The position numbers and the translations under genes are program-made. DNA of 64,000 nucleotides from Oryzicola mucosus (lineage in GTDB: Bacteria; Pseudomonadota; Alphaproteobacteria; Rhizobiales; Rhizobiaceae). How positions within the stretch are numbered: position 1 is the first letter of the stretch; every line of letters begins with the position of its first letter. The stretch lies in NCBI RefSeq assembly GCF_014534685.1, contig NZ_JACVVX010000004.1, forward strand, positions 434,001 through 498,000, written 5' to 3'. Of the stretch, positions 54,897 through 62,287 are shown in pieces. The notes under the pieces are model-generated. The model did no database searches and had not been told where the DNA came from. It saw only the letters and a list, made by a program, of their open reading frames with translations.

Positions 54897-54917
54897 TCGA
54901 TAAAATTTATTTATCGA
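54897..54917. promoter_or_regulatory. AT-rich palindrome upstream of the DUF3830-ABC operon
   Basis: TCGATAAA, ATTTA, TTTATCGA: perfect 8-bp arms, 5-bp centre, between the divergent DUF3830 and DUF3606 genes. A candidate operator, perhaps for the LysR at the operon end; inferred. Confidence 0.5.
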
Positions 54918-54993
54918 TGTGTCAGCGGCGTTGCCGTTCGACACTTGGCTTAAGTCGAATGCGCGCTATTTTTACGTGTTTAGGAGAAGCATC

Positions 54994-55176
54994 ATGGCCG
55001 ACGATAAATCCAAGACCAAAGAAGACCGAAAGCTCGTTGCGAGCGGCGAGACCTACGAGGTCGCCGATTTCGCCAAGAAATACGGAGTACCGCCCAGCGA
55101 GGCGAAAACCATTATCAAACGCTATGGCCCCTCGCGGGCAAAGCTCGATACCTACATGCAGGGCCGCAACGCCTGA
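54994..55176 (+). CDS. DUF3606 family small protein
   Basis: 60 residues with GGAGAAG before the ATG. The pattern VADFAKKYGVPPSEAKTIIKRYG is the helix-turn-helix-like DUF3606 element common in rhizobia. Highly basic start. Function unknown, possibly stress-related DNA association. Confidence 0.82.
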   Translation: MADDKSKTKEDRKLVASGETYEVADFAKKYGVPPSEAKTIIKRYGPSRAKLDTYMQGRNA

Positions 55177-55179
55177 CGA

Positions 55180-55778
55180 TCAGCCGTTAAGCGGCCATCG
55201 GCCAAGGATGTTGTATCGTCCTTGGCCGAGCATGCTGTGCACCAGCGCAAACTCCTTGGCTATGAAACGCATCGGTTCGATCGCTTGCAAGGGTACGGTC
55301 GCCTCGCCGTAGGAGAGCGTGAGATGCGGGGTGAACCGCGTTGCCACACGCAGGCCCTTTTCGCGAAGCGCTTCCGTCAGAGTAGCATGAAGTTTGGGCA
55401 GACCATCGCCATCGCCCAGAAGCACCAAAGGCCTGCTCCGAGGCTTATTTGCCACCGGTGGCCTTCCATCGAAACTCCTGATGGCATGAAGCCGAACCTC
55501 GAACGCCGGGGCAGAGACCTCGCTTGCGGCAAGACCCACCGCATAGACGCGGGAGCTCTTGAGGCGGGTGTAATCGCCGATATGGCTGAGCGAGAGATGC
55601 AGGCGGCTTCGCTCGAGGCACCTGCCATCGAGCGCATTGGCGCGGATGAAGCTGGAGCCGAAAGCATACAACTCGCTTGCCGCAGCTACTTCAGGAAAGA
55701 TGCAGAGAAACAGCCGCTCGCCACGCTTCCGGTGCGGCGCTCCGAACCCATAAAATCAAACGCATACTGACTGGACAT
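55180..55778 (-). pseudogene. 2'-5' RNA ligase (LigT/ThpR-like), frameshifted
   Basis: An ATG at 55778 with GGAGG seven bases upstream opens MSSQYAFDFMGSERR, which then stops at an in-frame TAG. In the next frame the homologous continuation (GERLFLCIFPEVAAASEL) leads into a 163-residue open frame with both catalytic motifs HLSLSHIGD and HLTLSYG. One missing base between about codons 12 and 19 would restore a full gene, so the gene is broken here or carries a sequencing error. A hairpin also buries its ribosome site. Confidence 0.72.
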
Positions 55779-55783
55779 AACGA

Positions 55784-55811
55784 CGCCTCCTTCCCAAAAA
55801 GGAAGAAGGCG
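55784..55811 (-). promoter_or_regulatory. hairpin over the ribosome site of the LigT-like gene
   Basis: Arms 55784-55794 and 55801-55811, 11 bp with one G-U pair in RNA and a six-base loop. The GGAGG at 55786-55790 is inside the stem. Confidence 0.5.
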
Positions 55812-55855
55812 TTTTAGAACAAATCAGGAACTAATGGAAGCGCAAGCCGTGGTCA

Positions 55856-56509
55856 TCAGAATGGCAGGTATGAGCCGATCGTCTGCCCGGCGGCAACAGC
55901 CAGCAGCGCCAGCACGGCGAAATAGATGACTGTCAGAACCATCATGACATAGCCGCCGAGCACGAATACGCCGTCGCGCTGCGACAAGCCCAGAGCCATG
56001 GACAGGATGGCCAGCGCCGGCAAGGTGTTGGAAAACGGGATGAGCCCAAGCGGCAGCATCAGCAGAAGACCGCTGAACACGATGGCCGCACCGTTGAGGC
56101 GGTTGATGAAAACGCCGTCGACCAGCACGTCGAGGCGGCGGTGGATATAACGGTCGGCGCGCTGGACGATGCTTAGACCCTTGCGCAGAACCGGCAGCAG
56201 GCGCTCGGTTTCAAGGTTTCTGTCGAGCAGGAAGCGCGGAAGCCACGGCAGGCGATTCAACGTGATGCCGATGCTGATCAGGATGATGGCGGCGCCGAAG
56301 ACCGTGCTCACGCCTGGGATGGAGACCGGCAACAGGAACGGCACCGTCAGCAGGGCGCAGAGCACGAGAAGCCCCTGCTCGCCGATGATGAGGAAGAGCC
56401 GACGCAAGGTGACGGTGTCGCCGTCGATGGAGTTGATGGCCCGCAGCAAGGTTTCCGCGAGGCTCTGGTCGTTGTCCTGAAACGCGATCGTTTCGCTTGG
56501 CGAAGACAT
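55856..56509 (-). CDS. exoD: exopolysaccharide synthesis protein ExoD
   Basis: 217 residues, with an N-terminal soluble domain (IGEQGLLVLCALLTVPFLLPV) and about four membrane segments (VFGAAIILISIGITL, IVFSGLLLMLPLGLIPF, MALGLS, YVMMVLTVIYFAVLALLAV). ExoD affects succinoglycan production and nodule invasion in Sinorhizobium; its biochemical role is unclear. It lies leftward of a 213-bp leader with alternative hairpins. Confidence 0.88.
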   Translation of the reverse strand: MSSPSETIAFQDNDQSLAETLLRAINSIDGDTVTLRRLFLIIGEQGLLVLCALLTVPFLLPVSIPGVSTVFGAAIILISIGITLNRLPWLPRFLLDRNLETERLLPVLRKGLSIVQRADRYIHRRLDVLVDGVFINRLNGAAIVFSGLLLMLPLGLIPFSNTLPALAILSMALGLSQRDGVFVLGGYVMMVLTVIYFAVLALLAVAAGQTIGSYLPF

Positions 56510-56580
56510 GTCGGGTGGTTACCTCGGATTGCCTGAGTGGATTTCCTCGGACGTACTGCCAAACAGCCGCCGCATGAATT

Positions 56581-56635
56581 CCGGCGGCACACAGTGTCGC
56601 CCGCCGGATGTGTTCGCAACTGCGAACGGCGACAC
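56581..56635 (-). other. structured leader upstream of exoD
   Basis: Stems CCGGCGG/CCGCCGG (56581-56587 with 56601-56607), GTGTCGCC/GGCGACAC (56594-56601 with 56628-56635) and GTTCGCA/TGCGAAC (56612-56618 with 56621-56627). The first two share one base and cannot both form fully. Confidence 0.5.
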
Positions 56636-56722
56636 ACTACGTTTTCATACGATTGTTGTGAAGAGGCAGGAGTGCCACGCCGGCGAGGTTTTCGAGGTTG
56701 CCATTCCCGGCGCCAAGCCATC

Positions 56723-57898
56723 TCAGCCCTTGAGCACCCCGCGTGCGGCAAGATTGCGCATCAAGGCCGACACCCCAAACGTCCATGGTTCAGCCTTGTC
56801 GGTCGCCTGCACCCGATTGACAAGCGCGCCCAGCTTTGGCGTGGCGATGGTAACGATGTCGCCCGATTTGTGGGTGAAGCCGCGACCCGTTTCGCCCCTG
56901 TCCTTGACCGGCGCGAACATGGTGCCAAGAAAAAGGATCAGCCCATCGGGATAAGGGTGGTGGGCGTTGATCGCCTGAGCGGCGAGATCAACCGGATCGC
57001 GGCTGATCTGCGTCATGGATGAATGCCCCTCCAGCGTGAAACCCTCCGGTCCATCGACGCGCAGCGAAAGTTCCAGCCCACGGATGTCGTCGAGGCCGAA
57101 GCCTTCGTCGAGCAGGCGAATGAATGGGCCGATGGCGCAGGCGGCGTTGTTGTCCTTGGCTTTCCCAAGCAATAGCGCCGAGCGCCCCTCGACGTCGCGC
57201 AGGTTGACGTCGTTGCCGAGCGTGGCGCCAACGATACGGCCGGACGACGAGATGACGAGCACGACTTCAGGCTCCGGGTTGTTCCAGGTCGAGGCCGGGT
57301 GAACCCCGATATCCGCCTGCGGCCCGACCGCCGACATGGGCTGGCCCTTGGTGAAGATTTCCGCATCGGGTCCGATGCCGACTTCGAGATACTGGCTCCA
57401 GGCACCGGCCTCGATAAGGGCGGCCTTGAGCTTCGCCGCCTCGGGCGATCCGGGCTTGAGCTTGCGAATATCGTCCCCCACCGCCTCGACGATACGCTTA
57501 CGGACACTTTCAGCGGCGGAGGCATCGCCGCGAATGCGTTCTTCGATGACGCGTTCGAGCATGGAAACGACGAAGGTGACGCCTGCCGCCTTCAGGGCTT
57601 GAAGGTCGACGGGCGCAAGAAACCAGGGCCTACCGGCTTCGCGGTGTTGGGGAGCGGCGTTGCCCAGCAGATCGGCCACGGCGCCGATGTCCTCGCCATG
57701 GGCTGCGCGCAACGCTCTGGCCGGGTCGTCCACCTCGCAAAGGTCGCGCATGGTGGGAAAGGTCGCGGTAATGTCGATGACGCGGTCGCCGGCAATGCGC
57801 ACGACGGACGGGCCTTCCAATTCCGGCCGCCAGACGCGTCCTACGAGCGAAGCGGCGCTGTCGGCCGCAAGAGAAAGGGTTGCCTGATCGACCGTCAT
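56723..57898 (-). CDS. fumarylacetoacetate hydrolase family protein
   Basis: 391 residues from MTVDQATLSL, with GGGAGGA upstream; the longer frame is rejected. The FAH-fold metal site (EPEVVLVIS) and late FTHKSGDIVTIATP are present. The long N-terminal domain places it near 2-keto-3-deoxy-acid-type hydrolases rather than fumarylacetoacetase proper. Located 84 bp downstream of dadA; shared regulation is possible but the substrate is unknown. Confidence 0.82.
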   Translation of the reverse strand: MTVDQATLSLAADSAASLVGRVWRPELEGPSVVRIAGDRVIDITATFPTMRDLCEVDDPARALRAAHGEDIGAVADLLGNAAPQHREAGRPWFLAPVDLQALKAAGVTFVVSMLERVIEERIRGDASAAESVRKRIVEAVGDDIRKLKPGSPEAAKLKAALIEAGAWSQYLEVGIGPDAEIFTKGQPMSAVGPQADIGVHPASTWNNPEPEVVLVISSSGRIVGATLGNDVNLRDVEGRSALLLGKAKDNNAACAIGPFIRLLDEGFGLDDIRGLELSLRVDGPEGFTLEGHSSMTQISRDPVDLAAQAINAHHPYPDGLILFLGTMFAPVKDRGETGRGFTHKSGDIVTIATPKLGALVNRVQATDKAEPWTFGVSALMRNLAARGVLKG

Positions 57899-57982
57899 CG
57901 TTCCTCCCGGCGGTTCGTTACCGCCACTACGATGCACATCGTCATCTGCCTGCGCAAGCCACAGGTTCAGATGGATCGACCA

Positions 57983-59233
57983 TCAGCCATATCTTTGCAG
58001 CGACAGATCGCTGGTGTCGATATCGGCTTTGCGCCCGCTCACCAGATCGGCGACGATCCGCGCCGAGCCGGAACTCATGGTCCAACCGAGGGTGCCGTGT
58101 CCGGTGTTGAGGAACAGCCCGCCTATCCTGGTTGCGCCGATCACCGGCGTGCCATCAGGCGTCATCGGCCGAAGCCCCGACCAGAAGCTCGCCTGCGCCG
58201 GGTCGCCGCCGGGAAACAGATCGGTGACGGAATGCTCGAGCGTCCGGCGGCGCGGGAGCCCGAGATCGTTGGTGTAACCGGAAATCTCCGCCATGCCGCC
58301 GACACGGATGCGGTCGCCAAGCCGCGTAATCGCGATCTTGTACGTCTCGTCCATCACGGTGGATTCGGGCGCGCGGGTGGCGTCGACGATGGGAATGGTC
58401 AGCGAGTAGCCTTTTACCGGATAGACCGGCAGGCTGATGCCCGCCGGCTTGAGCAGAAGCGGCGAATAGCTGCCGAGCGCCACGACCACCGCATCGGATT
58501 TCAGCGGACCCTGATCGGTCAACACCCCCCTCACCGTCCCGGCTTCGATGTCGAGCGCCTTGACGGTGCGGCCATAGAGGAACTGGACGCCGAGTTCGGC
58601 GGCCCTGGCTGCCAGGGCGTTGGTGAATTTGAAACAGTCGCCGGTCTCGTCTTTGGGCGTCAGCAAGCCGCCGACGATCTTGTCGCGGACATGGCGAAGC
58701 GCTGGTTCCACCCGGATGCAGCCATCGCGATCAAGCACCTCATAGGGGATGCCGTCGGCGGCGAGCGCCTTGACGTCCTTGGCCGAGGCGTCGAGCTGCT
58801 GCTGGGTCCGGAAAAGCTGCAGCGTTCCCTGCATGCGCTCGTCATAGGCGATGCCGGTCTCGGCCCTGATCTCGGCGAGCGACGTGCGGCTGTAGTCGGA
58901 CAAACGCAGCATGCGGCTCTTGTTGATCGCATAGCGTTCCGAGGTGCAGTTTCTCAGCATCCGGATCATCCAGGAAATCATCGCCCAATCGACCTTGGGA
59001 CGCAGGATCAGCGGGGCATGTTCCATGAACAGCCATTTGATGGCCTTCTGCGGAATTCCGGGCGCCGCCCATGGAGAGCAATAGCCGAACGAGACCTCCC
59101 CGGCGTTTGCAAAGCTGGTTTCGAGCGCGGGCCCGGACTGCCGGTCAACAACCGTGACCTCATGTCCCGACTTGGCAAGCTGGTAGGCTGTCGTGACGCC
59201 GATGATCCCGGCGCCGAGAACTGTGACTTTCAT
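57983..59233 (-). CDS. dadA: D-amino acid dehydrogenase small subunit (DadA)
   Basis: 416 residues from [23 protein letters not shown], with GAGGATC before it. FAD-binding GxGxxG at the N-terminus and the DAAO-like substrate domain; [12 protein letters not shown] and [11 protein letters not shown] fit DadA. Oxidises D-alanine and similar D-amino acids to keto acids at the membrane. 26 bp after alr, forming the alr-dadA catabolic pair. Confidence 0.93.
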   Translation of the reverse strand: MKVTVLGAGIIGVTTAYQLAKSGHEVTVVDRQSGPALETSFANAGEVSFGYCSPWAAPGIPQKAIKWLFMEHAPLILRPKVDWAMISWMIRMLRNCTSERYAINKSRMLRLSDYSRTSLAEIRAETGIAYDERMQGTLQLFRTQQQLDASAKDVKALAADGIPYEVLDRDGCIRVEPALRHVRDKIVGGLLTPKDETGDCFKFTNALAARAAELGVQFLYGRTVKALDIEAGTVRGVLTDQGPLKSDAVVVALGSYSPLLLKPAGISLPVYPVKGYSLTIPIVDATRAPESTVMDETYKIAITRLGDRIRVGGMAEISGYTNDLGLPRRRTLEHSVTDLFPGGDPAQASFWSGLRPMTPDGTPVIGATRIGGLFLNTGHGTLGWTMSSGSARIVADLVSGRKADIDTSDLSLQRYG

Positions 59234-59259
59234 GGTGATCCTCAACGGTAGCGACGGGG

Positions 59260-60393
59260 TTAGAGATATTGGCGGCGGTAGCGATGACCGAGGCTGGTCA
59301 GGATTTCATAGGAGATGGTTCCGGCAGCTTCCGCAACGGCTTCCAAAGTCTGATTCGGCCCGATCACCTCGACGAGACTGCCAAGTCGCAGGGTCCCCTC
59401 AGGGAGAGCCGTGGCATCGACTGTGATGCTGTCCATCGATACGCGTCCGACAATGGGCAGGCGGACGCCCTGGTAGAAAACCGCGCCGCGGTTCGACAGG
59501 CTGCGCGGCAAGCCATCGGCATAGCCGGCGGCGATGGTAGCCAGCCGCATCTCGCCAGCGGTGACGTGGCTGCCGCCATAGCCGACAAGGGTTCCCGCCG
59601 GGATCGTCCGGGTCTGGATGACCGCCACATCGAGCCGGACTACCGGCTGCATGGGATTGGCCCGGCCCGCCGTCGGCGCACCGCCGTAAAGCGCTATACC
59701 CGTGCGGGCGAGATCGCCGTGATAATCGGGGCCGAGGAAGACGCCGCCGGAATTGGCGAAGCTGATGCCGAACTGCGGAAACTCGCTGGAAATTTTGCGC
59801 ATTTCGAGAAGCTGGTTGGCATTCTGCGTGCTGTCGACATCATCCGCCGACGCCAGATGGCTCATGACGAACAGCACGTCGAGTGAATCGGTAGCGGCCA
59901 GCTCCTCGGCAATCGCCCGCCTGTCCTGCGGGGGGATTCCCAGCCGCGCCATGCCCGTATCGAATTGCAGGATCGCTGGAAGCTTTCGCTGGAGCGTGAT
60001 CGCAAGGAAGGACCACCGCCTCAGTTGCTCCAGAGAATTGATGACGGGGATGATGCCGCTATCGGCGCAGGCCCTTTCATTGCCGGGCTGCAGTCCGTTC
60101 AGAACGAACAGTTTGGCATCCGCTGCAAGCGCCGGTCTGAGCGTCTCGGCCTCTTTGAAATGCGCAACGAAGAAATTGCGGCATCCAGACCCGTAGAGAG
60201 CCTGAGCGACGCGTTCCGCGCCCAGGCCATAGGCATCCGCCTTGACGACCGCGGCAGCCGGCGTCGATGCCAGAGCGGTGGACAGGATTTCGTAGTTCCG
60301 GCCGATGGCACTGAGATCGATCGTCAGATAGCCGGACTCGCCCGCTTTCTCCGCATCGTTCCCAGCCAGACTTTCCTGCCGTTCGCACGTCAT
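59260..60393 (-). CDS. alr: alanine racemase
   Basis: 377 residues. PLP lysine K51 in [15 protein letters not shown]; the second catalytic Tyr lies in [25 protein letters not shown]. An N-terminal extension ([16 protein letters not shown]) precedes the TIM barrel. As the partner of dadA and under the nearby Lrp-type regulator, it is probably the catabolic (DadX) form rather than the cell-wall one. Confidence 0.93.
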   Translation of the reverse strand: MTCERQESLAGNDAEKAGESGYLTIDLSAIGRNYEILSTALASTPAAAVVKADAYGLGAERVAQALYGSGCRNFFVAHFKEAETLRPALAADAKLFVLNGLQPGNERACADSGIIPVINSLEQLRRWSFLAITLQRKLPAILQFDTGMARLGIPPQDRRAIAEELAATDSLDVLFVMSHLASADDVDSTQNANQLLEMRKISSEFPQFGISFANSGGVFLGPDYHGDLARTGIALYGGAPTAGRANPMQPVVRLDVAVIQTRTIPAGTLVGYGGSHVTAGEMRLATIAAGYADGLPRSLSNRGAVFYQGVRLPIVGRVSMDSITVDATALPEGTLRLGSLVEVIGPNQTLEAVAEAAGTISYEILTSLGHRYRRQYL

Positions 60394-60431
60394 CAGCAGC
60401 CCTTTTCGCCAACGAGTGGATCATATTGAAA

Positions 60432-60452
60432 CGATGAGAGAATTTCTCATCG
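60432..60452. promoter_or_regulatory. palindrome between alr and lrp, likely Lrp operator
   Basis: CGATGAGA, GAATT, TCTCATCG: perfect 8-bp arms. It fits the 15-bp dyad form bound by Lrp/AsnC proteins. A second palindrome TGTTCG-A-CGAACA lies at 60493-60505. Confidence 0.6.
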
Positions 60453-60492
60453 ATCTTGGCTTGATCATTTCATTATTGCGTATTTTTTCGTA

Positions 60493-60505
60493 TGTTCGAC
60501 GAACA
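60493..60505. promoter_or_regulatory. second palindrome before the Lrp gene
   Basis: TGTTCG, A, CGAACA. 13 bp, 23 bp before the Lrp ATG. Possible autoregulation site. Confidence 0.4.
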
Positions 60506-60528
60506 AACGAAAGATCGTGCACATACCC

Positions 60529-60984
60529 ATGGACGCCATAGACCGCAAACTCATCCAGTTGCTTCGGCTCAATGCGCGGATGAGCAACGCCAAACTCGCG
60601 GCTGAAGTCGGGCTATCCGCCTCCGCCTGCCTGCGGCGGATCAACATTCTGGAAAGCAGCGGGATCATTCGCGGTTACACGGCGCTGGTCGACAATACCC
60701 TCGGCGAGAATGCCATTGCCGTGATCATCAACATCACGCTGGAGCGGCAGACCGAGGACTATCTGAACAGGTTCGAAGCGGCTGCGCGAAAGCACCCGGA
60801 TATTCAGGAGTGTTTCCTGATGACCGGCGGCGCCGACTACCTGCTGAAAGTGGAAGTCGCAAGCCCGGGCGAATTCGAGCGTATCCATAAGGAGATCCTC
60901 TCGACACTGCCGGGTGTTCTGAGAATCCATTCGAGCTTTTCAATCCGCAATGTGCTTGCCACCCGTGCCAAGGGCCGCCACTGA
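60529..60984 (+). CDS. Lrp/AsnC family transcriptional regulator
   Basis: 151 residues from MDAIDRKLIQLL; a GTG at 60517 is an alternative. Winged HTH (residues 5-60, NAKLAAEVGLSASACLRRINILESSG) and RAM domain (FLMTGGADYLLKVEVAS) are complete. Divergent from alr-dadA across 135 bp containing two palindromes, so it likely controls D-alanine use. Confidence 0.92.
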   Translation: MDAIDRKLIQLLRLNARMSNAKLAAEVGLSASACLRRINILESSGIIRGYTALVDNTLGENAIAVIINITLERQTEDYLNRFEAAARKHPDIQECFLMTGGADYLLKVEVASPGEFERIHKEILSTLPGVLRIHSSFSIRNVLATRAKGRH

Positions 60985-61045
60985 GCCATTGCGCACTCAC
61001 TCTTCCGGTCTGCCCCGGATTGCCGGGCGAAGCCGACTCGCGGCG

Positions 61046-61060
61046 ATTATCGTCGGACAA
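61046..61060 (-). promoter_or_regulatory. additional FadR/GntR-like half-site
   Basis: Minus strand TTGTCCGACGATAAT matches the left arm of the main operator (TTGTCCCACAATAAT) at 13 of 15 bases. About 75 bp upstream of that operator. Confidence 0.45.
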
Positions 61061-61120
61061 TAAAGTGCGATAAACTCGACCGTTACCTGCTTTTCCGCAT
61101 CGGCGAACGCATGAGAGCGG

Positions 61121-61149
61121 TTGACATCAAACTTTTGTCCCACAATAAT
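61121..61149 (+). promoter_or_regulatory. promoter of the APH-ACAD-GntR operon
   Basis: TTGACA (61121-61126), 17-bp spacer, AATAAT (61144-61149). The transcript would start about 12 bases before the first ATG and include AGGAAG. Confidence 0.7.
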
Positions 61150-61158
61150 TGTGGGACA
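61136..61158. promoter_or_regulatory. 23-bp operator over the -10 box
   Basis: TGTCCCACAAT, A, ATTGTGGGACA: perfect 11-bp arms. Each arm with its flank reads T-x-G-T-x3-A-C-x-A, the FadR-subfamily GntR site. The -10 lies in its centre, so binding would block transcription. Confidence 0.75.
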
Positions 61159-61168
61159 GGAAGCTCTG

Positions 61169-62275
61169 ATGACCCCGTCCTCAATATCTCCCGCCTTAGC
61201 AGAAATCATGCCCGCAGGCTTGAATTTGCTGCCTGTGGAGCGTGGCACGCCCTTGGACAGTGGGCGTGTCGCTGTCGAACTGGCTGGTCACGGCATCGAT
61301 ATCGACGGCGACTTCAAACCGCGGCAATTCGCGGGCGGGCTCGCCAATCTCAATTATCTGCTCAAGCTCGAGTCGGGCTGGGCCGTGCTCCGCCGGCCGC
61401 CGGGCGGTCCGCTGCCGCCCGGCGCGAACGACATGGCGCGAGAACATCGCATTCTGTCGAAGCTCTGGCGGGCGCTGCCGCTTGCGCCACGCAGCCTGCA
61501 TCTGTGCGCCGACACCGGCGTCATCGGCGTGCCGTTCCAAATCCTCGAATTTCGCACCGGCCAGGCCATTCGCGGCGATGAATTGCATCCCCTGCCTGAA
61601 ACAGCCGAGACCGGGGGGGCGCTGTCGGCGATGCTGATCGAGACGCTTGCCCAGGTTCACGAGGTCAAGCCGGAAGCCGTTGGTTTGGAGACGCTGGGAC
61701 GGCCGGAAGGGTTCTTCGCGCGGCAGGCCGAAGGCTGGATAAAGCGCGCCGTTCATGTCTATGGCGGGACACTTCCGGCAGCGGCCGCAGAGGTTGCCGG
61801 ATGGCTTAAAAACACCCCGCAACCGCCGGAAGACGCGACGGTGTTGCTGCATTCCGATTTCAAGCTCGACAACATCCTGCTCGACCCTGCCACACTGCAA
61901 CCCGGCACCATCGTCGATTGGGACATGGGCACGCGCGGCCCGGCACTTTTCGACCTCGCCACGATGCTGTCCTACTGGACCGAACCCGGCGACCCCGACT
62001 GCATGCACCGCCTGGCGCAGATGCCCACCGCCAAAGCGGGCTTTCTGTCACGCGCGGAGGCTGCACAAGCCTACGCCCAACACACCGGCCGTTCGATCGA
62101 GGCCATCCGGCCCTATCGTGTTCTGACGATCTTCAAGCTCGCGGTCGTCTTTCTGCAGCTTCACCATCGCCATCTCACCGGCGAAACCACAGACCCTCGC
62201 TATGTCGGCTTCGGCTCGATCGGCGAGGAGCTTTTTGCCCTTGCGCTCGACGTTGCACGCGGCCGCCTGTTCTGA
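61169..62275 (+). CDS. APH-fold phosphotransferase, ACAD11/LvaA-like
   Basis: 368 residues from MTPSSISPAL, AGGAAG eight bases upstream. The kinase core is complete: GGLANLNYLL (Gly-rich loop area), HSDFKLDNILL (catalytic H-x-D-x4-N) and DWDMG (metal Asp). The overall form matches the N-terminal kinase domain of animal ACAD10/11 and the LvaA protein of Pseudomonas putida, which phosphorylates 4-hydroxyacyl-CoA; that function is inferred by homology and by the ACAD gene 12 bp downstream. Confidence 0.87.
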   Translation: MTPSSISPALAEIMPAGLNLLPVERGTPLDSGRVAVELAGHGIDIDGDFKPRQFAGGLANLNYLLKLESGWAVLRRPPGGPLPPGANDMAREHRILSKLWRALPLAPRSLHLCADTGVIGVPFQILEFRTGQAIRGDELHPLPETAETGGALSAMLIETLAQVHEVKPEAVGLETLGRPEGFFARQAEGWIKRAVHVYGGTLPAAAAEVAGWLKNTPQPPEDATVLLHSDFKLDNILLDPATLQPGTIVDWDMGTRGPALFDLATMLSYWTEPGDPDCMHRLAQMPTAKAGFLSRAEAAQAYAQHTGRSIEAIRPYRVLTIFKLAVVFLQLHHRHLTGETTDPRYVGFGSIGEELFALALDVARGRLF

Positions 62276-62287
62276 AGGAACCACCTC

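Noticed and set aside
57299-59251. 650-residue plus-strand open frame
   Set aside because: Opposite FAH and dadA; composition typical of a shadow frame.
61121-61168. upstream start for the APH gene (MTSNFCPTI)
   Set aside because: These codons consist of the -35/-10 region and operator; the ATG at 61169 has its own ribosome site.
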